From contig RSEH01000027.1 in assembly GCA_006503475.1 (NCBI GenBank), positions 124,001 through 188,000 of the forward strand: a stretch of DNA of 64,000 nt, written 5' to 3'. Made by a program: the position numbers and the translations under genes. Of the stretch, positions 1-9,299 are shown piece after piece. Every line of letters starts with the position of its first letter. Position 1 is the first letter of the stretch. The notes beneath the pieces were generated by a model. It searched no databases, had not been told where the DNA came from, and saw only the letters and a list, made by a program, of their open reading frames with translations. This DNA is from Stentor roeselii (taxonomy: Eukaryota; Ciliophora; Heterotrichea; Heterotrichida; Stentoridae).

Positions 1-2
1 TG

Positions 3-278
3 TTTTGTGTCAAGAAAAATAATGATGAGAATAAAAGGAATGGATATCATCCTGCTTATTCTGTTAGGTTCAGTGTTGGAAATGAAGATGTCTCAAGCGA
101 ATGCGTTGGAGACCTCGCTCAACTTGTCAAGTCTTATAAAACACATAAAAGGTTCATACAGGTTGGAAAGAAATGGAAAAAAGGAATGACTAATCTTGAA
201 AAAATTGGCAAAGCTTTGGAAAATTTTAGATTGAAAAAAGAGGAACTTGAAATGATCTTAGGAGTGTTTAAGGAATAA
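3..278 (+). CDS. 3' end of an unknown gene (runs in from the left edge)
   Basis: The frame is open from the left edge of the window and ends at TAA (276-278), giving the last 91 residues of a protein whose start lies outside. The visible part is basic and mostly helical in character, ending in EELEMILGVFKE, with no membrane segment and no motif I recognise. Another frame over 7-189 is also open, but the long frame reaching 278 has the more natural composition and stops 23 bp before the next start codon, typical of spacing in this window. Function unknown. Confidence 0.6.
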   Translation, partial: FCVKKNNDENKRNGYHPAYSVRFSVGNEDVSSECVGDLAQLVKSYKTHKRFIQVGKKWKKGMTNLEKIGKALENFRLKKEELEMILGVFKE

Positions 279-301
279 TGATCAATTATTAATAATCAAT
301 A

Positions 302-832
302 ATGAATCCTGAGAAATATGAACAAACAGTACTGGTATTTGATAAACAGAAAGAAATCACAATAGAAGACCTCGAGTTCAACCTAGAAAACCACAAAGAC
401 TGCGACTACGCCGACAACATTTACGAGTTCCTATTTAATTTCGAAAAAGGTCTAAACCCTCCCTTTCTCACACTGTCCAATAAAACTCATGAAAAAAGTT
501 CAAAAAGAAAACTAAAAACCCAGCCCCCAAACAAGAAGTTCTTATTAAACACTGTCAATTTCTCAGAAATCAGAAGTTCTGTTTGTCTCAAACTGCCAAC
601 TAGAAAGAAAAATATATTAAAATCGATGCATTCTGGCAAATTCCCTCTAAGTCCTGATAGAATCAACGTAAATCTTCAGTTAAGTCCAAAACTTTTAGAA
701 AAAGGCCCGAATAACTTGCTTTTTTTCAACAAAACTAGTAAAATTTCACCTTATTTGTGTCTTTCGCCTAGAGTGAAAAATGTGGTGATTCGGTCTCCCA
801 GAAGTTATGGAAAAAGTCTTATAAAGAAATAG
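302..832 (+). CDS. Small basic hypothetical protein with repeated Ser-Pro motifs
   Basis: A 176-residue protein starting at an ATG 23 bp after the previous stop and ending in TAG. The first 55 residues are acidic (two EDLEFNLENH-like stretches); the rest is strongly basic. Four Ser-Pro motifs followed by basic residues occur in the C-terminal half (SPDR, SPKL, SPRV, SPRS), a pattern compatible with proline-directed (CDK or MAP kinase) phosphorylation. There is no signal peptide, membrane segment or recognised domain. Function unknown; the Ser-Pro interpretation is inference. Confidence 0.6.
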   Translation: MNPEKYEQTVLVFDKQKEITIEDLEFNLENHKDCDYADNIYEFLFNFEKGLNPPFLTLSNKTHEKSSKRKLKTQPPNKKFLLNTVNFSEIRSSVCLKLPTRKKNILKSMHSGKFPLSPDRINVNLQLSPKLLEKGPNNLLFFNKTSKISPYLCLSPRVKNVVIRSPRSYGKSLIKK

Positions 833-1247
833 AGTAATTTTTGATGTGAAAATTAGTAAATGGAATAAGATTTTTTAGGAAATTTGGTGACAAAGGTTTT
901 AGTCGAGGTTTGTATTAGGTGGACTTGATTTTATCAGGATTTTTGAAATTTGATGATAATTTTCATGGTGTTGAAATTGATTTGGAGAAAGATTATTCTC
1001 ATTTAAGGTTTTTTTGAAGGTCTAGTTAATGTGAGGGTTGAGGTATAAAGGTCTTCATGGGAGTTAATATAGCATTTAATACTAAAAAACATTTAAGTAT
1101 ATATCGATATATTTTTCGTAGAAGTTTCTATAACGTTATAATCCAAATTATAGGGTTTTATTTTTACTTTAAGAATATCTGTATACAAATAATTTAATTT
1201 TATGCATTTAAATCCAGGTATTAAAAGCCTCTAATTGAAAAAACACT
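833..1247. other. AT-rich intergenic stretch upstream of the tRNA gene
   Basis: No coding frame seen. It contains two perfect AT-rich palindromes, ATATATCGATATAT (1099-1112) and TATAACGTTATA (1129-1140), about 110-150 bp upstream of the selenocysteine tRNA gene. Sec-tRNA genes in other eukaryotes often use upstream promoter elements, so these could be regulatory, but nothing here proves it. Confidence 0.4.
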
Positions 1248-1333
1248 GCCCGGATGAACCGGACTGGGTTCGGCTTGGACTTCAAATCCAAGGGAGAGTA
1301 ACATCTCAGGTGTTCGATTCACCCCTCTGGGCG
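1248..1333 (+). tRNA. tRNA-Sec: Selenocysteine tRNA, anticodon TCA
   Basis: This transcript would read UGA as selenocysteine, after charging with serine and conversion by PSTK and SepSecS. It starts with GCCCGGATGA, the same first ten bases as eukaryotic tRNA-Sec, and ends ...TCTGGGC plus discriminator G. The acceptor pairs GCCCGGA with TCTGGGC. The D arm has an unusually long stem (GAACC/GGTTC). The anticodon stem CTTGGA/TCCAAG holds a 7-base loop CTTCAAA with TCA at 1282-1284. A long variable arm (GAGA/TCTC) follows, then the T arm with loop TTCGATT. A TTTTT pol III terminator begins at 1334. The 9-bp-type extended acceptor arm, long variable arm and TCA anticodon together exclude Ser or Trp suppressor tRNAs. 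It sits on the strand opposite the neighbouring F-box gene, 82 bp past that gene's stop. Confidence 0.93.
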
Positions 1334-1415
1334 TTTTTATCCAACTAAAAAGCACAAAAACTCAATAGTTTGACTATTCAAAAAGAATTAAAAAAGAAGC
1401 AATTCAACAGTTATT

Positions 1416-3311
1416 CTAAAAAACAACGCAAAGTTTCTTCTTCAAACTTGATCTGCCTCCATGTTCTCTGAGAATTCTGACACAGTCCAATCTAAGGTTA
1501 ATCATTGCATAATTATAAGGAGTCAGTCCTCGGTCGCATTCGGGATTTATCGCAGCACCGTATCTGATCAGCTCTCTCACAATGTTTGAATGCCCGTTCT
1601 GAGCGGCCTGGTGCAGGGCAGTCCTCCACCATTTATCCCTTTTATTAACAATAGCTCCATTATCACACAAAAATGGTAAAATCTCCAAATACCCATAAGA
1701 GCAAGCTGAAATAAGAGGAGTCCAGCCAAAGCTATCATCTCCATTAATATCATACCCAAGATCCACTAAAACCTTGATAACCTCAACAGCTTTTCTCTCA
1801 GTAGCCAAAATCATTAAAGTCTTATGCATTTCAGGGCTGATCCTAGCAGAAGAATTAATCTTATTAGCCAATATAAAACTTTCATTTTCCCTAACAGAAG
1901 GTTCAAGATTTTCAATAATAAGTAAAGTTTGTTCAATAAGTCCTTTTCTAATATAAAACTGAGCGGCTTCATACAACATTTCCTGAGGAAAGGCCATCAT
2001 CGATTTATGCTCTTCACTTAAAACCAGTTTCAAAATATCTTTATTAGAAATGAGTATATTCGGGTGAATAGAACAATTAAAAAGAGGAACACCCTGTTCA
2101 ATTAAAAACAAAAACATTTCCATTTTCCCTGCCGTCGCCGATGCACAGACTGGGTTGCAGAACCTTGGATGATAGTAGTCGGTGTTCAGCAGGTCAAAGT
2201 CAAGAAAGATCTGCATCACGGAGATGTCCCCGATGCGGGCGGCAAGGGTCATTGATGGCTCTTCTTCATTTGAGAGACTTGGAGAGATGTCGCAACCTGA
2301 AGATATCAGAAGGTGGACTAGTCCTGTTTGCTTGCTTATTATTGATGTGTTTAATAAGTTTCGACGGTCTTCGAAGTTCTGCATGTGAAGGCCTAGGTCT
2401 AGATTCGATTTTATCATCAGACGGAAACATTCTCGAAGGATTGACTCGTCGGTAGGTCTTGTTATCGCGTCACATTGAGGGTAAGCACCGATTTCGTTGA
2501 ATAGTTTGTGGTCTGAAGAACATCGGACGTTTACATCTCCGTCATTTTCAAGCCACTCGGAGAGCCTTTCTAAGCCATTTTCATTTTGTTCTTTTAAAAG
2601 GTCTCCAATGCAGTTTTCAATGATTTCAATGTTAAAACTTAAAAAAGTCTCGACTACTATTTCGTTGATTTCAGTGATAAAAAGCTTCTGAAGGTCACAA
2701 TTTTCAAGAATCTTTCGAAAGTCCACATGAGCCATGTCGTAAACGTCTATATTGCAAAGACTTACATCGAGAACCTGGAGTTTAGGGAATCTTTCAAGAA
2801 CTAATATAAAGTTATCCAAGTTTGTTTTCGTGTTGCCTGCATATAACTTGATTAAATTAGGATAAACATTAGCAAGAGCGTCATAACCGAGGTAAACTGT
2901 CAGGTTGTTAGTGAATCTGAGTTCTTCTAGGTAAAAAGTTTCTATTCCTTTTTTTGTTCTCATGTAACTCCAAACCTGCCCGACTTGCAACTGGGTGTTA
3001 GTCAGGTCAAGCTTTACTAAAGACTTTTGACATAAAAGAACCTCTGATAGAAGGTCTGAGTCAATCTGCACATTTCGAAGGTCGAGAGAGTGAAGAGATA
3101 AACCAGACTTGAACTGAGAAAGCACAGGAATTATGTTCAAATTTGCTGGAATCAACTTCGGGTGACGGATACCTTGGAAGGTAAAAACATGAGGCATCTC
3201 TGATATGAACAGGTTCCACTTCTTACAGACAAATCGTAGTTGAAAGACTTCTGGGATTGGACCAACACGGCTAAATATATCGAAACATATATATTTGTTC
3301 AGTTTTTCCAT
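1416..3311 (-). CDS. F-box-like / leucine-rich-repeat / ankyrin-repeat protein
   Basis: A 631-residue protein, start at 3311, stop TAG. Residues 1-45 look like an F-box (CFDIFSRVGPIPEVF...RFVCKKWNLF), the segment that docks substrate receptors on Skp1-Cullin ubiquitin ligases. About 70-215 contains LRR-like units (LHSLDLRNVQIDS, LVKLDLTNTQL, LQVLDVSLCNID). Ankyrin-like repeats follow at about 310-400 and 495-615, the best being GWTPLISACSYGYLEILPFL and RTALHQAAQNGHSNIVRELI. The combination suggests a substrate adaptor of an SCF-type ubiquitin ligase; the target is unknown. The F-box is weak, so plain LRR/ankyrin scaffold is an alternative. No introns needed. Confidence 0.75.
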   Translation of the reverse strand: MEKLNKYICFDIFSRVGPIPEVFQLRFVCKKWNLFISEMPHVFTFQGIRHPKLIPANLNIIPVLSQFKSGLSLHSLDLRNVQIDSDLLSEVLLCQKSLVKLDLTNTQLQVGQVWSYMRTKKGIETFYLEELRFTNNLTVYLGYDALANVYPNLIKLYAGNTKTNLDNFILVLERFPKLQVLDVSLCNIDVYDMAHVDFRKILENCDLQKLFITEINEIVVETFLSFNIEIIENCIGDLLKEQNENGLERLSEWLENDGDVNVRCSSDHKLFNEIGAYPQCDAITRPTDESILRECFRLMIKSNLDLGLHMQNFEDRRNLLNTSIISKQTGLVHLLISSGCDISPSLSNEEEPSMTLAARIGDISVMQIFLDFDLLNTDYYHPRFCNPVCASATAGKMEMFLFLIEQGVPLFNCSIHPNILISNKDILKLVLSEEHKSMMAFPQEMLYEAAQFYIRKGLIEQTLLIIENLEPSVRENESFILANKINSSARISPEMHKTLMILATERKAVEVIKVLVDLGYDINGDDSFGWTPLISACSYGYLEILPFLCDNGAIVNKRDKWWRTALHQAAQNGHSNIVRELIRYGAAINPECDRGLTPYNYAMINLRLDCVRILREHGGRSSLKKKLCVVF

Positions 3312-3538
3312 TGTTTGGATTATAAACTGGTAGGGAGTTGAATACTTGCTTTTTTAACTATGATCGAATGGCGAGGTTTTGGAAAATATTTTATGTTTTG
3401 GAGGAATAGAAAAAATAATGCGGATTTTATTTTATTGAAAGAGGAAAATTTGGAATTTTTTATTGTAAGAAAATTTTGATTGAAGGTTCAGAAAATTACA
3501 CAAAGGTCTCTTGATGTTTGGACTACTGAAAAATTTAG

Positions 3539-3904
3539 ATGATTATAAATATGGTAAAGTTCACTTGGACTCAACTCATGGAGTGGGAAGAAGCAGCTGT
3601 TAAGGCTAGGGTTCCTTCTAGTATTCCAGGCTTGATATCTAGAAAACAGGGCTCAAATTATAGGTGGCTGCTTAAAGCGACTTCAATAGAAAGAAATGGT
3701 GATGTTAACATTTTCAACCCATTGTTTGTTAGAAGACTGGCGCTGGGAGGATTTTTCTTTTGCTTTGTCTATCAATACTTGAGGGTATTGACTTTCGGCT
3801 ATACTAGCTACTTGGAAAACCACTCTTTTAACAAGGATAACATTGTTTATGACAAGTTATCACAAAGGCAGGTACCTTATCACTACCCATGTGGACTGAT
3901 TTAG
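3539..3904 (+). CDS. Small single-pass membrane protein, unknown
   Basis: A 121-residue frame ending in TAG. Two ATGs are possible, 3539 and 3551; the second gives MVKFTWTQLMEWEEAAVKAR, a cleaner N-terminus. One hydrophobic segment (LALGGFFFCFVYQYLRVLTF, about residues 66-86) is preceded by a basic, soluble region and followed by a tyrosine-rich tail. Size, single membrane span and basic N-terminal half resemble small accessory subunits of mitochondrial respiratory complexes in ciliates, but I recognise no specific family; this is a guess. It stands alone between a divergent F-box gene and a 500-bp gap. Confidence 0.55.
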   Translation: MIINMVKFTWTQLMEWEEAAVKARVPSSIPGLISRKQGSNYRWLLKATSIERNGDVNIFNPLFVRRLALGGFFFCFVYQYLRVLTFGYTSYLENHSFNKDNIVYDKLSQRQVPYHYPCGLI

Positions 3905-4402
3905 TTAGTTAGTTATTAGAATATCATCAATTTGACTTATTGTAAAGAAATATTACTAGATATGATAAGTGTGAGAATATTTTTAGGCTTGGGCTTAAGG
4001 TGGTGAAAAGATTCAAATCAGTAAAAGGTTTTTAAAATATAATAGATATGATAAGTTTCATTTAAATTTCAATAAAATTTGCAAACATTAAGGTATAGTT
4101 TGTATTGATGATATCAGTTAAAGCGATTAACTCTGTAATTTCAAATAGATATTGATGATGTTGAAATAATAATTCTTCATTTAATCATCTGATAATAAAT
4201 TTAAATATCCAATCAAACTCTCCAAAAATTAACTGCCCTTTACTGAAATAATAATCGAATACCCACAATTCCTATAAAAAAATAAACCCCCGTTGATCAA
4301 CCTCACCAATTACCATCTAACCAAGCCTCTATCCTCTCTAAAAATCTAAACCATCTAAACCCAAGGTAATCTCACCATGTAAAAAAACCGTTAATATTCA
4401 AA
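3905..4402. other. AT-rich intergenic gap
   Basis: No coding frame, RNA gene or notable repeat seen. It holds the 3' flank of the small membrane protein gene and the 5' flank of the coiled-coil/GAR-like gene at 4403. A short run of TTAG units occurs just after 3900. Confidence 0.5.
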
Positions 4403-5563
4403 ATGGTAAAGGTCCTGACCTACATCCGAGTGATCCGATTCGAAGGCGTAAGCACTTTGACCAGTTGTGAAGTGTTGCAAGACACAAATGCAATAGAGTC
4501 TCTTCTTCCAATCATCTCCGAAAAGCGAATAAAGATCGAAGAAGCTTCAATATACCAAGTAAAGGCTTTTTCAGGTATCACTGAGTACTCCGTGAGTTTT
4601 CCTTCAACACTTCTCGATGAAGACGGAATGTTTTGGCTTCCTTTATTTCAGTCTTCAAATGATTACATCGAAGCCCTTCTGGAAGATGTAAACGACCCTC
4701 GAGTTCTGATTCTTGTGCATAAAAAGTCAGTTGAAGAAGGAAAAAGTCAGCTGGTCACAGAAGAAAGTGCTCAAGACTACGAGTTTATGCCTGAAATCAA
4801 ATTAGAATACAGCGAAAACCCTTACTCTAGCCAAGATCTTTGTCCTGAAACTCCTCTTCTCCTACTCAAGTCAGTTGAAGCTTCTGAAGACTTCCAAAAT
4901 CCTCTGACCAATGAAAAAATGTTAGAAATTTCAATCCACTACCAAGAAACTCTTAACACCCACAAAAGTTTCACTGAAAAGATCCTTCAAGACCTCGAAG
5001 AGAAAAACTCTCAGCTTTCAAACGCTTTAAACGAAATCTCAGCACTTTCCGCTCAAGTCCGTCGACTCGAAAGCGAAAACAACTACCTTCGAGCAATGAA
5101 CAACGGGTTCATCACGGCTCAAATCACAGAACTTGTCAGTCAAGTCGAACTTTTTAAAACTAAAGCAAAACAGCTTGAAACTGAAAAATATTCAAATTCA
5201 GGACAATTGGAAAATTTACTCAAAGCTGAATGTGAAAAGTTTAACATTGAACCTGTGAAGGATGAAGAAGAGGTTTTTTTGTTGAATGGGAAAAAATTTT
5301 TGATTTCTTTGAAAAATGGGAAGGTTGTTTGTAGAGTTGGAAATATTTTTAAGGATTTTCGGCAGGCTTTGATGGAAAATAAAAATGAGAATAAAAATGC
5401 GGTGAATAACTTGAGTAAAAATTGTTTTAGGAAAAATCTTGCTGAGCTTAATGCCTCGGTTGAAACTCCGAGAAGCAGCAGTAGGTTGAATGAAAATAGC
5501 TTTAATGGAAAAACAAAAAAAACTCAAGGGGTTAAGAGAGTTGGACAGCTAAGAAAGGGGTAA
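4403..5563 (+). CDS. C2-like / coiled-coil / GAR-like domain protein (short paralogue)
   Basis: A 386-residue protein in three parts. Residues 1-108 form a beta-rich region ending in RVLILVHKK that resembles a degenerate C2-type module. About 165-275 is coiled coil (for example QVRRLESENNYLRAMNNG). Residues 288-325 (LLNGKKFLISLKNGKVVCRVG...FRQAL) resemble the core of the GAS2-related (GAR) domain, a microtubule-binding zinc fold, though the GGGW signature is reduced to VGNIF. The tail is Ser/Lys-rich. The convergent gene at 5652-7679 has the same order of parts, so the two are probably paralogues. Cytoskeletal linkage is inferred; domain assignment is by eye and weak for this copy. Confidence 0.6.
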   Translation: MVKVLTYIRVIRFEGVSTLTSCEVLQDTNAIESLLPIISEKRIKIEEASIYQVKAFSGITEYSVSFPSTLLDEDGMFWLPLFQSSNDYIEALLEDVNDPRVLILVHKKSVEEGKSQLVTEESAQDYEFMPEIKLEYSENPYSSQDLCPETPLLLLKSVEASEDFQNPLTNEKMLEISIHYQETLNTHKSFTEKILQDLEEKNSQLSNALNEISALSAQVRRLESENNYLRAMNNGFITAQITELVSQVELFKTKAKQLETEKYSNSGQLENLLKAECEKFNIEPVKDEEEVFLLNGKKFLISLKNGKVVCRVGNIFKDFRQALMENKNENKNAVNNLSKNCFRKNLAELNASVETPRSSSRLNENSFNGKTKKTQGVKRVGQLRKG

Positions 5564-5651
5564 ATTTGTGTAATAAAATAATGAATTGTGGAGAATGGTT
5601 AGAGGAGGATGATGATGAATGGATTTGGGGTTCATTTTAAAATAATCTACT

Positions 5652-7679
5652 TTAAGTCATAGTTTTCTTCTTAGTAATAGCTTTCGGTATTTCCTTAAAA
5701 AAGCTTCCTCTTTTGCTTCCCTTAGGAGAAATATTATCCGCAATCATGCTATTATTCGGATTGGAGCTAAAAGACGTTTCATTAGACATAACAGGAGTCA
5801 AATGGTCAATCGGAGCAGGAAGTCCAAGTATCTGAAAGTCACTTTCAATCAATTTCTTCACCGCTTCCGCACATCCAAACTTTCTCCTCTCCTCAAGTTT
5901 ATCCAATTCAGCCTGAGTATTATTATTCACAAACTCATCGATTCCCTGGAATCCTCCTCCAAGTCGAACAATGACTCTATTATTCTCAATTTTCACCTTA
6001 ATAGTCCGAGTGTAAAAGTTGTAAACTCCCTGATCTTCCCTGATTAAAGGAATCTGAAGAGGAGTTTTCCTGTTGTTTATGTATTCAGCCATGCAGACAT
6101 CTATTGGGTCGGACTTTACTGGAACATATAATTGTCGCTGCATTTGAGCATCTCTTGCTATGTGCCTCAACATGTAAATTTGACAGTCTTTATCGTACAT
6201 TAAACTGAAATACTTAGCAAAGAGTCGATGCAGGTTTAAATTAAGATCACTTAATTTTAGGACTTTCTTAAAGAAAGTTGAGAAGTCTTTGTAGAATTTT
6301 CTCTCGAATTCGTTTCCGGTTTCTTTTATTTTTTCGATTTCTTCTAGGATTTTAAAAAATTCTTCCATGTATTTTTGGTTGTTCTCGCATTTTTCTAAGG
6401 TGCCGGATACTTGAGTGTTGACTGATACTAGTTTGATTATGTCTTCTTGGTTCTTGTTGTGGTCTTCTAGCTCAGTAACTTTCCTTTCAGACACTCTAAG
6501 TTTTTCCAATAAAATTTCAATCTGCTGCTTCTGCTCATCCAGTTTTATTCTATTAAAAATGACTTCCGAGATATTCTGGACACTTTCACCCAAAGAAACC
6601 TGTCTTGGATTCTCCTGAAAATTTTTCACTCTAATCTCAGAGTTCAAACTTTCAACTTCACACAAAACTTTAGAAATTTCAACTTTTAATAAAGAATTTT
6701 CTGAGATGAGAGAAAGAATTTCCAAGTCTTTTTCCTTTAAAATATTTTCTACTCCAGGTTCCTGAGAAATCTTAAAATTTTCGAGTTCTTTCGCATTTTC
6801 TTCAAAATTTTGAATGAGCTGAGCGAGACTAGCCTTTAAAGATTCATTTGTTTGCTCCTGAAAATGAAGAGACTCCCGAAGCATCTTAATTTCGTTTTCC
6901 AATTCACTGACTAATTTTTCATATGACATGCATTTTAAGTGTTGTTTCTTTAATTCAATATTTTCAGTAGACATCTGAAGTAAAAGAGTCTCAAGTTCAA
7001 GATTCTTCGACCTGAGTTCATTCATCTCAAGCCTCATTTTTTCATTGTTTTCCTTTTCAGGGATTTCCAGATCTCTAGATCTAAGCATTTCATAACTCGG
7101 TTCAATATTTTTCACTTGTTTATTTTGGTTAATCTGTTCAGTTTCAGTGATTTTCAGCAGTTTCTCATCAAAAGAACTAGAAAATTCTTGGATTTCTTGA
7201 ATTTTCAATTTTGAGTTCAATCCAGTCATCATGACTTCCAAGTATTTTACTTTTTCTTTAAATTCTGGAAAGTCGAAGTCGATTCCAAAAGATTCAGTCG
7301 AACAAGCAGAAGTTTTTTTAGCCTCAGTCAAAGGCAAAGCGATAGAAAAAGACTCAGTTCTTTCAAAAACGAGTGAAAGAATAGCCTCAGATTTTTTACA
7401 AGGCATTAAAAATTGTCCTGTTTTCTCATCTTTCTTCAAATCAATGCAAAAGGTAGAGTCTGTCAATAAAGGCAAAAGGTAAACCGATGTTGAAAATAAT
7501 TCAGAAGGGTGAAATTTTAACTCGATTTCTAAGAAGATGTCAGGAACTACAAGAGAAATCTCTTTTTTTATTGAAAATGACCCGAGAAGACAAGAGTTTT
7601 GAGAAATTTCAAGAATGTCTATAAGGTCGATGAGTTCTTGGTTGTAATCAAGACTAATAAGAATTTGAAAACTAGACAT
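5652..7679 (-). CDS. C2-like / long coiled-coil / GAR-like domain protein
   Basis: A 675-residue protein, start at 7679, stop TAA. Residues 1-115 form a beta-rich C2-like module (ending AILSLVFERTE). About 130-430 is heptad coiled coil (ELRSKNLELETLLLQMSTEN). Residues 552-586 (TIKVKIENNRVIVRLGGGFQ followed by GIDEF) closely match the GAR-domain core seen in GAS2 and spectraplakins, where VRVGGGW...LDEF is the hallmark. GAR domains bind microtubules, so a cortical or ciliary microtubule-associated role is likely. The Ser/Lys-rich tail is probably disordered. The gene ends 88 bp from the stop of its shorter convergent paralogue. Confidence 0.7.
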   Translation of the reverse strand: MSSFQILISLDYNQELIDLIDILEISQNSCLLGSFSIKKEISLVVPDIFLEIELKFHPSELFSTSVYLLPLLTDSTFCIDLKKDEKTGQFLMPCKKSEAILSLVFERTESFSIALPLTEAKKTSACSTESFGIDFDFPEFKEKVKYLEVMMTGLNSKLKIQEIQEFSSSFDEKLLKITETEQINQNKQVKNIEPSYEMLRSRDLEIPEKENNEKMRLEMNELRSKNLELETLLLQMSTENIELKKQHLKCMSYEKLVSELENEIKMLRESLHFQEQTNESLKASLAQLIQNFEENAKELENFKISQEPGVENILKEKDLEILSLISENSLLKVEISKVLCEVESLNSEIRVKNFQENPRQVSLGESVQNISEVIFNRIKLDEQKQQIEILLEKLRVSERKVTELEDHNKNQEDIIKLVSVNTQVSGTLEKCENNQKYMEEFFKILEEIEKIKETGNEFERKFYKDFSTFFKKVLKLSDLNLNLHRLFAKYFSLMYDKDCQIYMLRHIARDAQMQRQLYVPVKSDPIDVCMAEYINNRKTPLQIPLIREDQGVYNFYTRTIKVKIENNRVIVRLGGGFQGIDEFVNNNTQAELDKLEERRKFGCAEAVKKLIESDFQILGLPAPIDHLTPVMSNETSFSSNPNNSMIADNISPKGSKRGSFFKEIPKAITKKKTMT

Positions 7680-7785
7680 TTTAATATATAGTTGTTTAAT
7701 AAAAGCCTTGATTTAGTCATCAAATCTAATTTTAGCTTAAATTTTCATGGGTTGGAATAATGTCCACTCATCTAGTTTAAATTAT

Positions 7786-9123
7786 TTAAATACTTGAAGA
7801 ATAGTTGTTGTTTGAATCATGGTAAAGTATCTGGTCAACCACAAAAAATACTCGCAAATCAAAACTTGGGTACTTTTCCATTAATTCTGAGAAAACCTGT
7901 ATGGACTTTACTAAATCTTCTTCTGTTCCTTTGTCTCGTAATTCTTTAAGTCTTTCATAGATTTCTTTGAAGTTTTCTATTCCTAGAGTCCGAGTGGCAA
8001 AAATTTGTTTATCACGAAGTATTTCGCCAGCGTCTTTTCGAACGACCTGAGCCCAAGAGTCGGTATTTAAGGTGTGAGTGGTTTGAATGACCACATTTTC
8101 ATCATCATCATCTATCAAGTTGTTTCTTTCGTCCTGGGGAATCTCAGCCTCATCAATACTTCCATCAATATCACTAACAGATACTGGATAATCAAGATTA
8201 GGAAGATTCAAAACTCCAGTTTCATTAGCATTACAAATCTCCAAAGGATTCAAGCTACTATCCAACAACCCAGTCAAAGTACCCTCAACAGAGACCATAG
8301 GATTAATAAGAAAATCCTGAAAAACCTCAGACCTCATAATTTCCTTTGCACTGATCCTAAGATCAGGGTCCTTACTCAGCATTTCCATGACCAGTTCATG
8401 AATCCCTTTCACAAACCCTGCTGGAATTTCTTCAGGCGTTTCTTTCGTGATTTTCGAGATCAAGCTCAACAAGTTCGACGAATAAAAAGGTGGCTTCAAG
8501 CAACAAATCTCATAAAAAACACATCCCAAGGCCCAAACATCACTTTTACTAGCATAAGCATCTTGCTGGCACAGTTCCGGACTCATATACAAAGGTGTTC
8601 CAACCATCGTATGTGCCACGTCAAGAGTCCCAGAAAGAATTTTCGAGATTCCAAAATCTCCCAGCTTTAAAATTCCTTCTTTCGTCAAGAAAATATTAGA
8701 AGTTTTGATATCGCGATGTAAGATGTTCTTTGAATGAATGAACTCCAAGGCACTGCCCAGTTGGTAGAACCAACTTAATACTTGTTGCTCGGAAAAGTAA
8801 GAATTTGACTCTGATGCTCGACGGATCAGTCTTCCCAGGTCGCCCTGTTGACAGTATTCCATGATGATCACGAAAAAGCTCGCTTCTGCGAAGCTCGCCT
8901 TGTAGGAGACGATGTTTGGATGTTGAAGACTTTTTAATAGGTCGGCTTCTTGCTTTGAACGAAGCTGGTCGGATTTTGAAAGGTCTTTTGTTGATATTTT
9001 TTTAGCTGCGAATAAAGTTCCGGTGAGGGTTTCTTGGACGATTAAACAGTGACCTTTGTTTTAAGTACCGTGATTTCCTGAACCTATTGTTTCGAGTTCT
9101 GTGTAGAGATCTGAATAAGACAT
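7786..9123 (-). CDS. NEK-type serine/threonine kinase (one 15-nt intron)
   Basis: Two exons, 9123-9069 and 9053-7786, encode 440 residues. Without splicing there is an in-frame TAA inside the ATP loop; removing the 15-nt intron (9068-9054) gives GSGNHG at 14-19, a proper glycine loop, followed by the ATP lysine in LFAAKKI (K36). The remaining motifs are complete: HRDIKTSN catalytic loop, LGDFGISK, and activation segment GTPLYMSPE. HRDIKTSN and DFGISK are typical of the NIMA-related (NEK) family, which in ciliates is greatly expanded and acts in cilia length control and basal body function. The C-terminal ~170 residues are acidic, without a recognised domain. Start context CAATAAATG. Confidence 0.9.
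9054..9068 (-). other. 15-nt spliceosomal intron in the NEK kinase gene
   Basis: On the coding strand the intron is GTACTTAAAACAAAG. It contains an in-frame TAA and begins GT and ends AG. Its removal keeps the frame (15 nt) and rebuilds the glycine-rich loop GSGNHG followed by HCLIVQET, matching kinase subdomain I. The 3' end is AAG rather than the TAG seen in the other four introns here. Confidence 0.9.
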
Positions 9124-9299
9124 TTATTGAAGGGTTTTATTTGGTTGGGTTTGTTGACAGGATTTAGGTTGGAAAAGTTTTGATTTTAATGGTTTGGACT
9201 TTTTAGGATTAAGACTTTTTCATCACAAGGTCAATAAAATATATTTTCTCTCAAATAACAGACTTAATAACACATAATCATAACTCTTATCAATAAAAA

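Noticed and set aside
7-189. A 60-residue frame at the left edge as a gene
   Set aside because: A longer frame on the same strand, open from base 3 to TAA at 276, is the better gene; the shorter one is a shadow.
9054-9068. In-frame TAA in the NEK kinase read as recoded glutamine or as a broken gene
   Set aside because: A 15-nt GT...AG intron removes the stop and restores the glycine loop GSGNHG; TAA ends many other genes in the window, so it is not recoded.
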